A stretch of DNA of 64,000 nt from Hygrocybe punicea (taxonomy: Eukaryota > Basidiomycota > Agaricomycetes > Agaricales > Hygrophoraceae): assembly GCA_963556145.1 (NCBI GenBank), contig OY744470.1, positions 1,550,001-1,614,000 of the forward strand, in the 5' to 3' direction. Under the pieces are notes generated by a model. That model saw only the letters and a program-made list of their open reading frames with translations, did not search any database and was not told the DNA's origin. Shown here piece after piece: positions 36,560 to 48,056 of this stretch. Every line of letters begins with the position of its first letter. Positions within the stretch are counted from its first letter, which is position 1. The position numbers and the translations under genes are program-made.

Positions 36560-37650
36560 TAAAGCTATTGCCCGCGCAATCGCCCACCCGTCGTCCACCC
36601 ATCGCCCACCCATCGCCCACCCGTCGCCCACCTCCCAATCATGACCTGAACCCAGCTCCGACGTCGACAAAAGCAATCAAATTTTTTTTTTCGACCTCAC
36701 ACCCACCATGACGCCATCTCGCCATCTCTCCCGCTCCTGCTCATCCCATCCCCGGCATCTCCCCTGCCCAAGTATGATGATCTCCCACACCCCACGTCAT
36801 CTCCCTCGCCCTCGCCGCCATTTCCCACCCTCGATTTCCTGCCAAGCCGTCGCCCACACCTCCGCCCTCCCCATCATCTCCCTCGTCCACACCCACACCA
36901 TCTCCCATCTCCCTCGTCGTCGTCGCCATCTCTCCTCACACTCGCCATCTCCCACACCCTTGTCGCCCACACCGCACCCTCATCGCACATGCGACGCTCT
37001 CATTGCCACGCTGTCGCCACGCTCTCATTGCCCACGCTCTCATCGCCACACTGTCGTCGCCCACGCTCTCATCGCCTACATCTAACCCATCCAAAATTGG
37101 ATCCCCCATGGCCATGCCCACGCCATCTCCCTCATCCACACCCACGCCATCTCCCCACCATCCCATCCCATCACCATGCAATCTCCCACACCCTCTCGTC
37201 GCCCTCCTATCGTGCCCCTGCCATCTCCCTCACCCATGTCCATGCCATCTCCCTCATCCTCATTGCCAATGCCATCTCCCGCCAAGCCACCTCCGCCATC
37301 ACCTCCCTCGCCCACACCCCACGCCATCTCCCACACCCTCGTCATCCACACCCTCGTCGCCCACGCCCACGCCATCTCCTCACCCTCCCACTCCCTCGTC
37401 CCCCATGCCATCTCCTCCCATCCCATCGTGCCATGCCCACGCCATCTCCCACACCTCATCACCTACACCCTCGTCGCCCTCCCATCCTATCGTGCCCCCA
37501 CCATCTCCCACACCCTCATCACCCACACTCGTCACCCTCCCATCCTATCATGCCCCCACCATCTCCCCGCTCTCATTCTGTCGTGCCCCCATACACCCTT
37601 GTTGCCCCCGCCTTCTCCCCCACCTGCCTCTCCCCCTACCTCTGTCATCA
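36560..37650. repeat. Pyrimidine-rich simple-sequence tract
   Basis: Degenerate repeats of CGCCATCTCCC, CACACCCTCGTCGCC and CCCATC words. All three plus frames are open for 120-240 codons only because stop codons are rare in this composition. Confidence 0.8.
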
Positions 37651-37702
37651 CCTCACGAGCCCCATCACCATGTCAATTGACATTGGAGCTGGGCTCGTGA
37701 GG
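37651..37702. repeat. Compound palindrome, copy 1
   Basis: Outer arms CCTCACGAGCCC (37651-37662) and GGGCTCGTGAGG (37691-37702) are perfect inverted repeats. A perfect 14-bp palindrome, ATGTCAATTGACAT (37670-37683), sits exactly in the middle with 7 nt on each side. Related structures lie at 56727-56783 and 62221-62274 in elements with unrelated ends. Confidence 0.9.
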
Positions 37703-38147
37703 TAAGATTGGGAGATGGGTGGGCAATGGGTGGGCAACGGGCGGGCGACGAGCGGGCAATGGCGCGGGCAATAGCTTTAGATCTAACAACAACTTTGAAT
37801 TTAAATAGCTGCCGAAAATCTTACATTTTGATAATTATTAAATTTATTATTTTAACGCTACCGAAAGTTTTAATTTTGGCCTGCCTTTAGGTGATGCCTA
37901 AATTTGGACTAGAAATTTGAGTAAACTTGGAACTAAATTATACTTTCCCCTTACAATATAGATCTGATAATTATTTTGATTGCAAGAATAACCTAAAGAT
38001 GAAAATAAATAAATAATTTAGATATACATTTATTTGTGACTTAAATTCAATATTTAGGCTAGGCCTAAATGTAAATCTAAAGATTATATTTTGGTGCTAA
38101 CTTTAGAAATCACTTTAGATCCCGACTAAATGTGGAAAGTCCTGATG

Positions 38148-40660
38148 TGTGAGCCACCCAAATCAAAATTCCAACGTTGCGGCAAACGCCGGTTTGGCTG
38201 TGTTTGCGTTCACACGTAGAGCTCGATTGTTTGCGATGATATTCAACCAAGTCCATCCCAGATTTTTCAGCAGTCATACTATAGCTGGACACCGGCCATG
38301 ATATAACTGAGTTTGAAAATATAACTAAGGACAAACAAATGTAACACAACCAAACATTCACAGGTATCTGCACTAGTGAGCCTCTAGTGATTGTGTTTTC
38401 TGATAAATAAATATTGGAAAAATTATGATATACTCCTGGTATGCTATTCTACAATTCTTCCTGCAAGAAATAAGTGATATAAGCGGTATTAGATGCAAAA
38501 TAAAGTGAAAATGACCAAAATCAGCAAAATCATGAAGTTTTTGCTTTCTTTTAGGTCAAATACAATTTCTATTGCTTGGGTCTTGCAGAGACTATTGTAC
38601 AATAGCTGTTTGGGAGTACATTATAATTTTTCTGAGATTTAGCTGTTAGAAAATGCCTTCAGAATTCAAGCTTTACGATGAAAAACACTCATACTTTAGG
38701 TGTGAAGGTGCCATCTCCAACAGCAGTTGAGGTGGTCAGTCCTCATCACACTTGTTGTCCAGGGCTGGGCCATAATGGTAGTTGCAGGGGGAAAAGTTGG
38801 AAGGTGAGAGTTCTGGGAGTGTACCTGGAGCTAATATGTAAGTGCCCCTCATATTTCTACAGCTATTACCGATGTTTTTCAAGAAATGGCTATATCATTC
38901 CTAATAAAATGACTAGAATTACAAGAATATTAGAGCATGTAGAGGACATGACAAGCTAAAGGGTCCTCTGCCAACATTAGTCGATTGGATCAGCCTTTGC
39001 TCACTTATTTGACATCAGCTTTAAATTGTAGCTGATTCAAAGCTGGTCAAATAAGTGAGCAAAGGCTCATCCAATCAACTAATGTTGGCTGGCTCAACTA
39101 TTCTTGTAATTTCAGCCATTTCATTAGGAATGATAGCCATTTCTTGAAAAACATCTGTCAGGCCTCACTCTCCCTTACCGTTGGTGAAGGTGATGGTGAC
39201 AGTGAGGCTGAAGCAGTGTATTAGACTGAGCTACACAAGCAGTGTAGACTGTGTTGTAGACTCAGTGATACACTGGAGGAGAATCACTAAGGTACATAGT
39301 ATACTATGAGAAAGTATAGGCTTGTTCTATTGAAAGTAGATGAACTCCAAAAGGGAAATATAATTATAAAAGAAACAATAAATAATCAGAAGTGAAATGA
39401 ATCAACGACAACAGATATGGAATGCTCAGGCATGGCACTTACATTATTTCAACACAGTCACAGTAGTGGTAGCAAAGGCCATTTGTAATCTTAGTTGAAA
39501 ACACTGTTAATATGATGGTGAGAGGAGTGGGTGCCATAGTGTGTTCTTCTCTGAGCAGGAGAGACTGTAGGGAGGTGGCAGGAACTGTATAGGGAAGGGA
39601 ACTAGGGAGGGGAACTTTGGAACTTAGCATATGCTGTTACTTTGGGAAAAGTGATTATATTCTTCTCAATAAATTTGATAAAATCACCAAATTATTTGAG
39701 TGTGTCAACGATGTAAAATAACATGAGGTCTTCTGCCAACATTAGTCAATCAAATGAGTTATTGTTCATTTATTTAATTAATTTAATTAATTAATTAAAT
39801 TTATTTAATTTCCTGAGGCAGATGTACATCTATAATATAAAAGCCGATTTTTCTGCATTTCAAAGTTATGAAGGAGAATTATATACAAATGACCTTTACA
39901 TAAATAAGGTTACAATCATCTGTTAAAGTCAAAAGTATAGAAAATGCAGTATGGGGGCTTGTAGTGCTTGCTCTACAATCATGTAAATCCAAGCATTGGT
40001 TGTGGAAATATTCACACTGTATGCAAGCCATAGTATTTCAACTCAAAATATATTGAAGTTATCTTGAAATTAATCCATGTTACTTTAATACATCATTGTA
40101 AGAAAAAGTTTAAAAACAATAATGTCAGTTCATTTTAAAGGAAGTTATAATAAAAATATCTTGAGTGCTATCTTAAAAGAAATACAATTTCACTGACTTT
40201 GAATTCTTTTCTTATAATTTTTATCATATCTTTATTATACCTTTTTCAGGAATATACAAACAATATGCACTATATATTTAAATGTTCTCTGCAATGACAT
40301 GTTAAAATAATATGGAATAATTTCCAAAGAATTTCAAGATATTTTTATTAGAAATATTATGGCTTGCATCCAGTGTCATTGTACAAGTTGGAGTGACTGA
40401 AATGAACAATTCATCTATAACTCTATAGATAAAATACTTAGAAAATGTAAATACAGAGAAAGATAGCCCTCTGAAGGTAGACAAACTTTCCACCTGAAAC
40501 TATGTGAATTGGTGCAGTATTTCACCAGTTATTATTTTTATCTGTGTCCTTTGACTTTGAAATATTTATTTTTAAAATGTCATCATTTATCGCAATAAAA
40601 TGTACATTATAATATTAATCCACAATATTTATTATTTATTATTAACCCATTAATGACTAC
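38148..40660. other. AT-rich non-coding DNA with a fold-back repeat
   Basis: No frame of interest; composition is much more A/T-rich than the gene block. Contains the fold-back at 38866-39164, a diverged second copy of part of it near 39640-39765, and a TTAATTAA-rich stretch near 39775-39815. Confidence 0.6.
38866..39164. repeat. ~300-bp fold-back repeat
   Basis: The two halves are near-complementary. TTTTTCAAGAAATGGCTAT and CCAACATTAGTCGATTGGAT on the left pair with ATAGCCATTTCTTGAAAAA and ATCCAATCAACTAATGTTGG on the right. The loop is near 39005-39050. The right half lacks a segment of about 35 bp present in the left. Confidence 0.8.
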
Positions 40661-40664
40661 AGAC

Positions 40665-41000
40665 AGAGGGGGGAAGAAGAGAGAAGGGAGAGAGAAGGGA
40701 GAAGGGAGAAGGAGGAGGGAGAGAGAGACAATATGACGTGAAGGGGGAACAGGGTGAACAGGGGAGGAGAGGCATTGGCCCTGTGATTAGAGGCTGCCAT
40801 CATTGTCGTCCTGTCATTGTCGTCTCCATCCTCATTGTCATCTCCATCCTCGTTGTCATCTCCATCCTTGTTATCACCCTTGGACCTGTTCCTGTCATTG
40901 TCGTTGCCATCTTGTTGTCTGTGTCCTCAGCACTCGCCTATGTGGGGGTGGGGGCAACGGCAATGGGGTAGTCAGTATATAATAATTAACATGAAAACTC
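40665..41000. repeat. Purine-rich then CATCCTCGTTGTCATCT-type low-complexity DNA
   Basis: GAGAGAAGGGAG-type repeats (40665-40770) are followed by imperfect 18-bp repeats (TGTCGTCTCCATCCTCAT and variants) around 40800-40890. It resembles the simple tracts of the mobile elements but has no recognisable ends. Confidence 0.6.
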
Positions 41001-41075
41001 ACAGAAGGGCATGGGTGAACCACCCACTCCCAGTTGCCTCTTGTGGGGGCATCATTTGTGTCTCTTCTATCTCCT

Positions 41076-42491
41076 TCATCTCCATCTGTGTTGTCCTCGC
41101 TTCGTTGCTAATATGAGGCCCTGGAGCGATTGGCTATCAACGAGGCAGATGTCGCTGCGAGACGACCACTCACATACTGCTTCCTTACAGAAGTGAAGGG
41201 CAGTGAAGAGATGATGGCTATTTGCACCTGCATTGTATTGTGTCAGATACATCCTTGCCAAATTGGTCTTGAAACGACAAAGCAGCACATGGCCAGACAT
41301 AGTATCGATCGCCTGGTGACATAGGGTGATAGCTTTGTGCAGATCACTTTCTGCACTAGTCACTGTGAATTGATGGGCGGTATGAAGTTCACAGGCAAAC
41401 ATGTAACCACCATAACACCATTTTGTTTTGTCACTTTCATTGTGACCCAAGCATATCTAATAGCTTGGTCCAGGTCATGGATGTTGCCATGACGTTCAAA
41501 TCATTGCCAATGACCAATGCTCAGGGGCATGCCAGCAATGGCCATAACACTAGTGCACCTAGCATAAAGTATGATGTCCTGGAGATCTTGGAGGTCATTG
41601 CTGACAGAATAGTGATGGAGGAGTAAACACACAAGTTCAATGGAGATTAGTGTTGCCTAAACTTGGCTGGTCAGAAAAAGCTGATCCTGGTCCTGATCTT
41701 TTAGACCATAGCTACCAAATATCAGTCAGTAAGAAAGCTGGTTGTGCACCAAAAGATCAGGACCAGGATCAGCTTTTTCTGACCAGCCAAGTTTAGGCAA
41801 CACCAATGGAGATTGCAGTCTTGTTTTCATCATCAGGGGCAGTACTGAGGACATTTTTTAGTGCGTTGATTGCCTTGTTGCCTGGTTCTCCTGAATGCTG
41901 CGCTTGTAGCCTCAATACAAAGTCCCAGTTCTTAGTGCATGTATGACGAATGTTCTTGTCAGCATCTGCATCTGCCTCGATAAGCGCTTGGGACGTGTGA
42001 AAAAATGCTTTTTCGAGATGTCCAGGGTTAGAGACTCTTTCATAAAGCAAGGCATGGGTTTCGCTAAGCGAGCTTTGAAGAAGCGGATCAGGGGCCTTCT
42101 TTGGAGGGCACCATCCTACTTTTAAAGTGAGTTGTGGAATATTCCTGGTGAGAGCGTTGACGTCGTTACGCATATAGCACAGAAATGCATTTGGCATGGG
42201 TGGACATGCGGTTTTTTGGAATGAAGAGATTGCAGGATGGATTTGGTCAGGATCAGACACGGTCATGGATTGAAGCGAGTTCATACTACTTGGTCCTGTG
42301 ACGGCACCAGTTTCACGGCGTACAGGGTATGACCTCAGTTCTTCCCCCAGGGCGCGCATAAGCTGCTGGGAGGATGCCATTTCTTCAGCGATTTGCTCCA
42401 TCTTCTTGTTGAATTCGGTATGTGGGTCAGCCATCCTTCTGTTTGTGGAGAGAAGCTCAACACAGAGACAGCTATTCACTGGCATGTACAA
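41076..42491 (-). pseudogene. TPR-repeat protein gene remnant (fungal TPR/CHAT type), MITE-interrupted
   Basis: Minus-strand frames read an N-terminus (MADPHTEFNKKMEQIAEEMA), then a repeat-type stretch (PDQIHPAISSFQKT ... NPGHLEKAFFHTSQALIEAD). After a MITE (41648-41805) comes typical TPR text, FERHGNIHDLDQAI, DLHKAITLCHQAIDTMSG and FKTNLARMYLTQYN. Several in-frame stops and frame changes separate these blocks. Intact relatives are long TPR arrays with a C-terminal CHAT protease-like domain, abundant in Agaricomycetes; the CHAT domain is not seen here. Non-functional. Confidence 0.6.
41648..41805. mobile_element. 158-bp hAT-type MITE with 8-bp TSD
   Basis: A near-perfect hairpin: TAGTGTTGCCTAAACTTGGC at the left end, its complement at the right end (one mismatch at the terminus), with arms of about 60 bp. 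The target duplication ATGGAGAT is perfect (41640-41647, 41806-41813). Its ends (TAGTGTTGCC) are identical to those of the larger hAT-like elements at 55251 and 61010. Confidence 0.92.
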
Positions 42492-43232
42492 TGCACTGAC
42501 TGAGATTTTTGAAAACTATAAACTGGAAAAAGAGCTGTGGAGGATATTGCATAAGCTTATTCACAACCACAACGTAGTATTGAGCACCTTACCTTGCAGA
42601 GTCAGAGAGTATGTATGCTTATGTACATAGATATCAAACGATGATCATGATCGACCCGATTCATCAGCAAATTCCGCGGTCCTTTTCCCACACCTTGAGA
42701 CCCTTTTGCAAGAGGCCAAAGGTGCGCAAGCTCTCAAAGGCTCTCAAGATGTTTCACCTTTTCTAAGCTAGATCCCTTCTCTTAGAAAAGGTGATTTCTC
42801 TTGAAAAAGAGGATTTCTCTTGCAAAAAGGTTCAAAAGGACTACACTTTTCCACAAGATTTTTCACTTTTTTAAAGCTAGGTTCCCTTGCAAAAGGTCAA
42901 ACCACTCAGAAAAAGGCACAAAAATAGTTTTATAAGTTGCTTCGGGTGTTCAAATCTTCATTGATTGTATAACCATATAAGCACAATATTATTATATAAT
43001 TAATTAATTATATTAAAATTACAATACATATATTTACATAATAAACTATTATAGTTGTTCTGTAAGCATATAAGTCAGTATAGGAATTGAAGTGATACTC
43101 AGATAGAAGCTACCAAATGACTATACATGATTTATGTGCACGACTTATATATGTTTGGAGGTCGCACACAGACCATTTGCTGATGTTTGGCAAAATACAG
43201 TGCCAAACATTGTCTGAGTTGCCACTTTCAGT

Positions 43233-43537
43233 TAGTGAATGACACAGGTTTTTGAACCCGCACGGGTCAGGACCCGGGAGTAATGCAGGGACAGGTATGG
43301 GTTGAGATTCCCATACCCGCCAGCTTCAAAACGAGCCCAGGATCATCTAAAACAGTTAAGAACTGAGAGAGATATGCTCAAACAATGATTTGACCATATC
43401 TTAGTCAATTCTTATCCATTTTGGATGATTCCGGGCTTGTTTTGAAGCGAAAACCCGGCGTATTACGGGTACGGGTAGATGCGGGTGCGGGTATGGGTTG
43501 GCAGCGTGTACCCACGATAAACCCGTGTCATTGACTA
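43233..43537. mobile_element. 305-bp hAT-type MITE nested in the CATCAG element
   Basis: Ends TAGTGAATGACACAGGTTT and, on the minus strand, TAGTCAATGACACGGGTTT. The 8-bp target duplication CTTTCAGT (43225-43232) / CTTTCGGT (43538-43545) has one mismatch. The homologous positions in the 33.8-kb and 51.8-kb copies (CCACTTTCGGTAAG) show the empty site. Confidence 0.85.
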
Positions 43538-43668
43538 CTTTCGGTAAGTTTTGACTTAGTATTTTTCTCACTGACCTTTGACCACAGACACGACAACAGC
43601 AACGACCATGACAATGACAATGACCAGCACAACAACAAGGAGGGGTGCGAGGATACCAGGCTGCTAAG

Positions 43669-43703
43669 GTAAGTACCCAACACCTCCAACCCCCACTAAC
43701 CAG
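43669..43703 (+). other. Intron-like segment in CATCAG element
   Basis: GTAAGT donor, CACTAAC branch-like sequence and CAG acceptor in 35 nt, homologous in position to 33953-33996 and directly upstream of the simple-repeat tract. Short for a spliced intron. Confidence 0.4.
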
Positions 43704-44809
43704 GTCAATGATGGCAGCAGCAGTGAGATGACCACAACCATCAACCAGCACTGTCTGGCAGCAGCAGGACGACGACCGCAACCACCACCACCACCACCAC
43801 AGCAAGCAGGATTGCGGCAATGGCTACCACCACCGCCAGCTGGCAGCAGCAACAGGGCGGCGGCGACGACAATGGCTATCAAGACCATGCAGCAAGAAGT
43901 AGCGCATCATCGTCGTCATCGGCCACCACTGCTGCCAACTGGCAGCAGCAACAGGACAACGGCGACGACGATGATACGCAGCGCACGTCCCTAAGCACGG
44001 AAACATTCTATTGGACCTATTCTAGCCTCGACATACTGCGATTATGCTGCGATTCATTGCGAAACATCCCGATTTATATGTATCTCCATTGCGATGCGAC
44101 TGCAATATGCGTGCGATACGGGCGATAATTTGACATTACGGCGATTTTCTTCGGAGCGCTTCGGCCCCCTTCGGAAACATATTTCGAGCCTCTCCGACAT
44201 CATCCATGCTTATACCATTCACCCTATTCCATTCCAATTCCGTTCCGGTTCTGGGGAAGTCTTTATGCAACATGTTTCACTTATTTCAAACAGTATAGCT
44301 CCTATCCTCTAGATATTTTGGAAATTGCTTCGCATGGTGCTATACCCTTTGTTTCAGTTCCATTTCATCCCTATTGCACCATAGTTCCGTCGTGCACCGT
44401 CTATTTGTCTTGCCTTCTTCACCCTGTATTGTCCTAACAACCAACTTCACATAAATACCCCCTATAGTTTACATACTAGAGAGACGTCTTGTATACCCCC
44501 GATTCCAGTCTATCATATCACCTCTTTACTGCGCTGTCCATGCGATAGCTCCGCTATACTCTATTAAACTTTGCGTTCCTTCTATAAAGTGCTACGTATA
44601 CGCCGAAAACATCGCCGACTGTTTCGCACACGCCGCGCGCATCGCACACATCGCGCACATCGGAAACATCATCGCCACTATCCAGAGCACCTCTGAGTAT
44701 TTTTATTAACCTTTTGGATTGAGATTGAACCCCTCAGAATTCGTACAGCACTGTGGTAGAGTTGGTATTTGATTCCGTTCACATTACCGCAGTGCACCCT
44801 TTCAACGAT

Positions 44810-45240
44810 CACCACCACCGCCAGCTGGCAGCAGCAAGCAGGACAACAATGATGACAACGATGGCTACCACTGCTGCCAACTGGCAGCAGCAACAGGACA
44901 ACAACAACAACGACAATGGCTACCACCACTGCCAACTGGCAGCAGCAACAGGACAACAACAACAACGACAATGGCTACCACTGCTGCCAACTGGCAGCAG
45001 CAACAGGATGACAGTGATGGTGACCATCACCACCACCACCACCACCACCACCACCCACTGGCACCAGCAGCAGCGGGATGACATTGGCGACCACCACAGC
45101 CACCTGGCAACAGCAGCAGGACAACTACACCAGCCATCACCACTGCCAACTGGCAAGGCGACAACAACCACAACAACCCACTGGCGGTGGTGGTGAAATG
45201 ACGATGACGATGAATCCATCAGTGGCAGCAAGGGTGGTGA
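44810..45240 (+). repeat. CAG/CAA/CAC simple-sequence tract
   Basis: Includes repeats of CTGCCAACTGGCAGCAGCAA and a pure CAC run near 45030-45054. Frames through it read Gln, Thr and His runs. Confidence 0.85.
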
Positions 45241-45889
45241 CAACGACAATGGTAGGGGGCTCCAAATTACTATACCATTTATTCCAAAAATTACCAATAC
45301 TGCTCATAATCCAAACTAAATAACTTTTAAAAAAGATCTAACAAACTGAGAAAAAGGTGTCAAAAGGTAAGGGAAGATGTTTTAGAAAAAGGTCCAAAAG
45401 ACTTGACAAAAAAGCTCAACAAAGTTCAGAAGTAGCACAAGTTCTTCAAGGGTTTAAAAAGGTGGACCAAAAACCTTGGCCAAAAAGCTCAACAAGTTCA
45501 GAAGAGGTGCAAGTTCTTCAAGGACTTAAAAAAGGTGAACCAAAAAACTTGACAAAAAAGCTCACAAGATTGAAAAGAGGCACAAGAGCACCAAGGGTAT
45601 GAAAAGAATCTAATTACATCAGGCACTAAAAGTAATTCTACCTGCTCTTCCATTCCTCTCTATACCATAAGACAGAACCAAAAAGCAAAGAAGTGAACAA
45701 AGAGAGAAAAAAACATTCACATCCACCAACAAAATTTGTCAACCTGTCCAAGTAGCTAAAGGTGCAAAAGTCATGAAAAAAGGTGTCAAAAAACCTTAGA
45801 AAAAAGTCCAAGAGGTTGCGAAAAAGTGCAAGGCCACCAAGGGTTTCAAAAAGGACCCCGGATTTTGCTGATGTTTGCGAGCCCAATAA

Positions 45890-45918
45890 AATAATAAATA
45901 AATAAATAAATAAATAAA
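45890..45918. repeat. (AATA)n microsatellite
   Basis: About seven AATA units immediately outside the right end of the CATCAG element and 30 nt upstream of the dehydrogenase start codon. Confidence 0.9.
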
Positions 45919-45948
45919 GGTATTCGGCAGGCTTGAGCCGCATTCACT

Positions 45949-47625
45949 ATGTCGTTCGCACACGGTATCAGAACGCTAGGCGTCCTCGGCGCCGGCCAAA
46001 TGGGTCAGCACTCCTTTCTCCATCTTTAATCATCATCCCACCTTCACCTTGCCCAACACCCTCAGGCACTGGCATCGCACTCGTCGCCGCCACACGCGCC
46101 AAAGTCTCCGTCCTCATCCACGATCGCTCCGCAGAGCAGCTCACCAAAGGCCTTGCACTCGTCGACAAGCTCCTGGCGAAGGATGTGAGCAAGGGTCGGA
46201 TCCAAGCGGACGATGCGAAGGCTGCGCGGGATAGATTGCAAGTCATCCCCCCGGATATGGGCATTAAGGGCTTGAGGGACGTCGATATGGTTGTGGAGGT
46301 ACGTATATTGATCTAGTTCTTTTTTGTGATGCCATTGCACGCTGCGTTGTTCAGGATACTAATGGTGATGTCGCCCGTTTGGTTAGGCCGTGTCGGAATC
46401 CCTCCCGCTCAAGCAGTCCATATTTGCCTCGTTTGCTGCCCAGCTCCGACCGGATGCTATCCTCGCCACCAACACCTCGTCTATCAGCATAACAAAGATC
46501 GCCGCTGCCGCCATTCCGGAGGGGAAGACTGCGGCCAGCGCGGAGGGGAAAGACAGTGCGGGCAGAGTTGTCGGTACGAATAGTTTTCTCCTCGTGGTTA
46601 TGGATATGATTCCAGATTTTCGGCTGACATGGGTGCGGGCGTGTGTCTCGCATTTTCTGTTGGCGCTTTTAGGTCTCCATTTCTTCAATCCCGTACCAGT
46701 AATGGTGTGTGTCACACCCTGGTTTTTTACCTTGCAAACGCCGGAGTACTGACGACGCAGAAAAGAAACTTGTCGAACTCATCTCGGCGCTGCAAACGTC
46801 GCCGGAAACCCTCGGCCGAGCGCGTGCCTTTGCCGTCGCCTGTGGGAAGGGTGCGTAGTCGTATACCTGTTTTCTTTCTCTCTTACGTCTTCCTTGCCTT
46901 ATTTGACTTTGCGCTGAGCAACTTTGTTTCCTCTTCGTCCCTTCAGAAGTCACCACATCACAGGACGTTCCGGGATTCGTGTCGAACGCATTGTTGATTC
47001 CGTTCATAAATGAGGTTCGTTTGTCCACTCGAATCCGAACAAACAACTTGCTGATCTTGTTTCATTGCAAACGCTGCTACCCATTGTGGTCTAGGCGATC
47101 ATGTGTCTGGAGAAGGTTATTTCATTCACGGCCACTCTCACTCTTTTCCACTCACTATCTTTGGTTTCTCCCTACCTCCTTCCACCCATTTCGCTGTGAT
47201 ATAGGGAACCGCAACGCGTGATGACATCGACACGACACTCAAGCTGGGCATGAACCACCCCATGGGACCACTACAGCTCGGTCAGTGTACCCGCCCTCCT
47301 CACGCTTTACCATGTTACTCACTCTTCCGCCGCACCACATCCTCAGCTGACTTGTACGCATTACCTATTTATCCATAGCTTACTCTTTCCAGAGCTAACC
47401 CCCACTTCACTCAATCTCGACATTTATTTTATTTTATTTTATTTTAATTTGCAATAACAAAACAGCATCGGTCTGGATACGTGTCTTGCGATCCAACAGA
47501 CACTCTACGAGGGCACACGCGACTCCAAGTATCGACCGAGTGTGCTGCTGGAGCGCATGGTGGATGCACAGTGGTATGGACGGAAGAACGGGAAAGGGTT
47601 CTATGAATACAGTAATGACTCCTAG
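45949..47625 (+). CDS. 3-hydroxyacyl-CoA / 3-hydroxybutyryl-CoA dehydrogenase
   Basis: Ten exons: 45949-46003, 46066-46298, 46387-46573, 46673-46704, 46766-46850, 46947-47014, 47095-47115, 47205-47280, 47347-47353, 47466-47625 (307 residues, the family length). An N-terminal Rossmann fold, [15 protein letters not shown], is followed by [22 protein letters not shown], the catalytic-His motif [53 protein letters not shown] and a C-terminal [10 protein letters not shown]. It oxidises L-3-hydroxyacyl-CoA with NAD+ in beta-oxidation. There is no obvious mitochondrial presequence or C-terminal SKL, so location is uncertain. Exons of 21 nt and 7 nt are needed to keep the conserved core. It lies within the inverted 15-kb segment. 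Confidence 0.92.
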
Positions 47626-48056
47626 GCTAATGGAACATGAAGAGGGGAAACTGCCATAGTTTGCTTTGCTGTGGTTCTTACATTCACACTCCCACTGGTT
47701 TGGGATGATTATCGACATTGTATATCGTCTTCAAGCTTCATATTCGAATGCCGTGGAAAGTTGACGATGACTGACTGACTTGTCCCCACGGAGTCAAATG
47801 TCCTACGAACTTGAGCTCTTGAGCTCTCTAGCAACATCCAACTCGCGGCCAGCCGTACCCTCTTCAAAAGTTTCTACTGTCCTTGCCACTCCAATCAAGA
47901 AAGCATGGAATTTGTGTGCTCATTTAATACATGCGTAGTACATACCTATGGAAGCCAGCATATCAATACGATAACACGAACCCGACATCCTGGCAATAAA
48001 TTTCAATTTCTATGCAGCACTTGTCCACGGGCAGAATATATTTGACTTACAGTAGT
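47626..48056. other. Intergenic
   Basis: No gene seen between the convergent ends of the dehydrogenase and the split four-TM gene. Confidence 0.6.

Larger units (their letters stand above)
36229..38147. mobile_element. Non-autonomous element with long terminal inverted repeats
   Basis: The left end (36229, TCAGGAGTTCCAACATTTAG from 36231) and right end (to 38147; minus strand CATCAGGACTTTCCACATTT) are inverted repeats that stay recognisable for roughly 300 bp, including TTTAGGCCTAGCCTAAAT near 36310 and its mirror near 38060. The interior (36560-37650) is a CATCTCCC/CACCATC/CTCGTCGCC-rich tract. It ends in a compound palindrome at 37651-37702. No transposase. The right terminus starts CATCAGG like the element at 57319, but no matching target duplication is visible. 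Confidence 0.7.
42662..45873. mobile_element. CATCAG-ended non-autonomous element, 3.2 kb
   Basis: The left end CATCAGCAAATTCCGCGGTC and the right end, read on the minus strand CATCAGCAAAATCCGGGGTC, are inverted repeats, flanked by TT on both sides. Internally it follows the plan of the 33336 element: AAAAGGT-rich ends, a block homologous to 33780-33990 (GCCAAACAT ... TTTTGACTTAG ... GACCACAGACACGACAAC), an intron-like segment and a simple-repeat tract (about 43740-43970 and 44810-45240). A 305-bp hAT-type MITE is inserted at 43233. The middle (43990-44750) is unrelated unique-looking DNA with no gene. Confidence 0.7.

Noticed and set aside
36708..37705. Pro/His/Ser-rich ORFs of 125-238 codons
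   Set aside because: All three plus frames and minus frames are open together because of pyrimidine-rich repeats; no family similarity.
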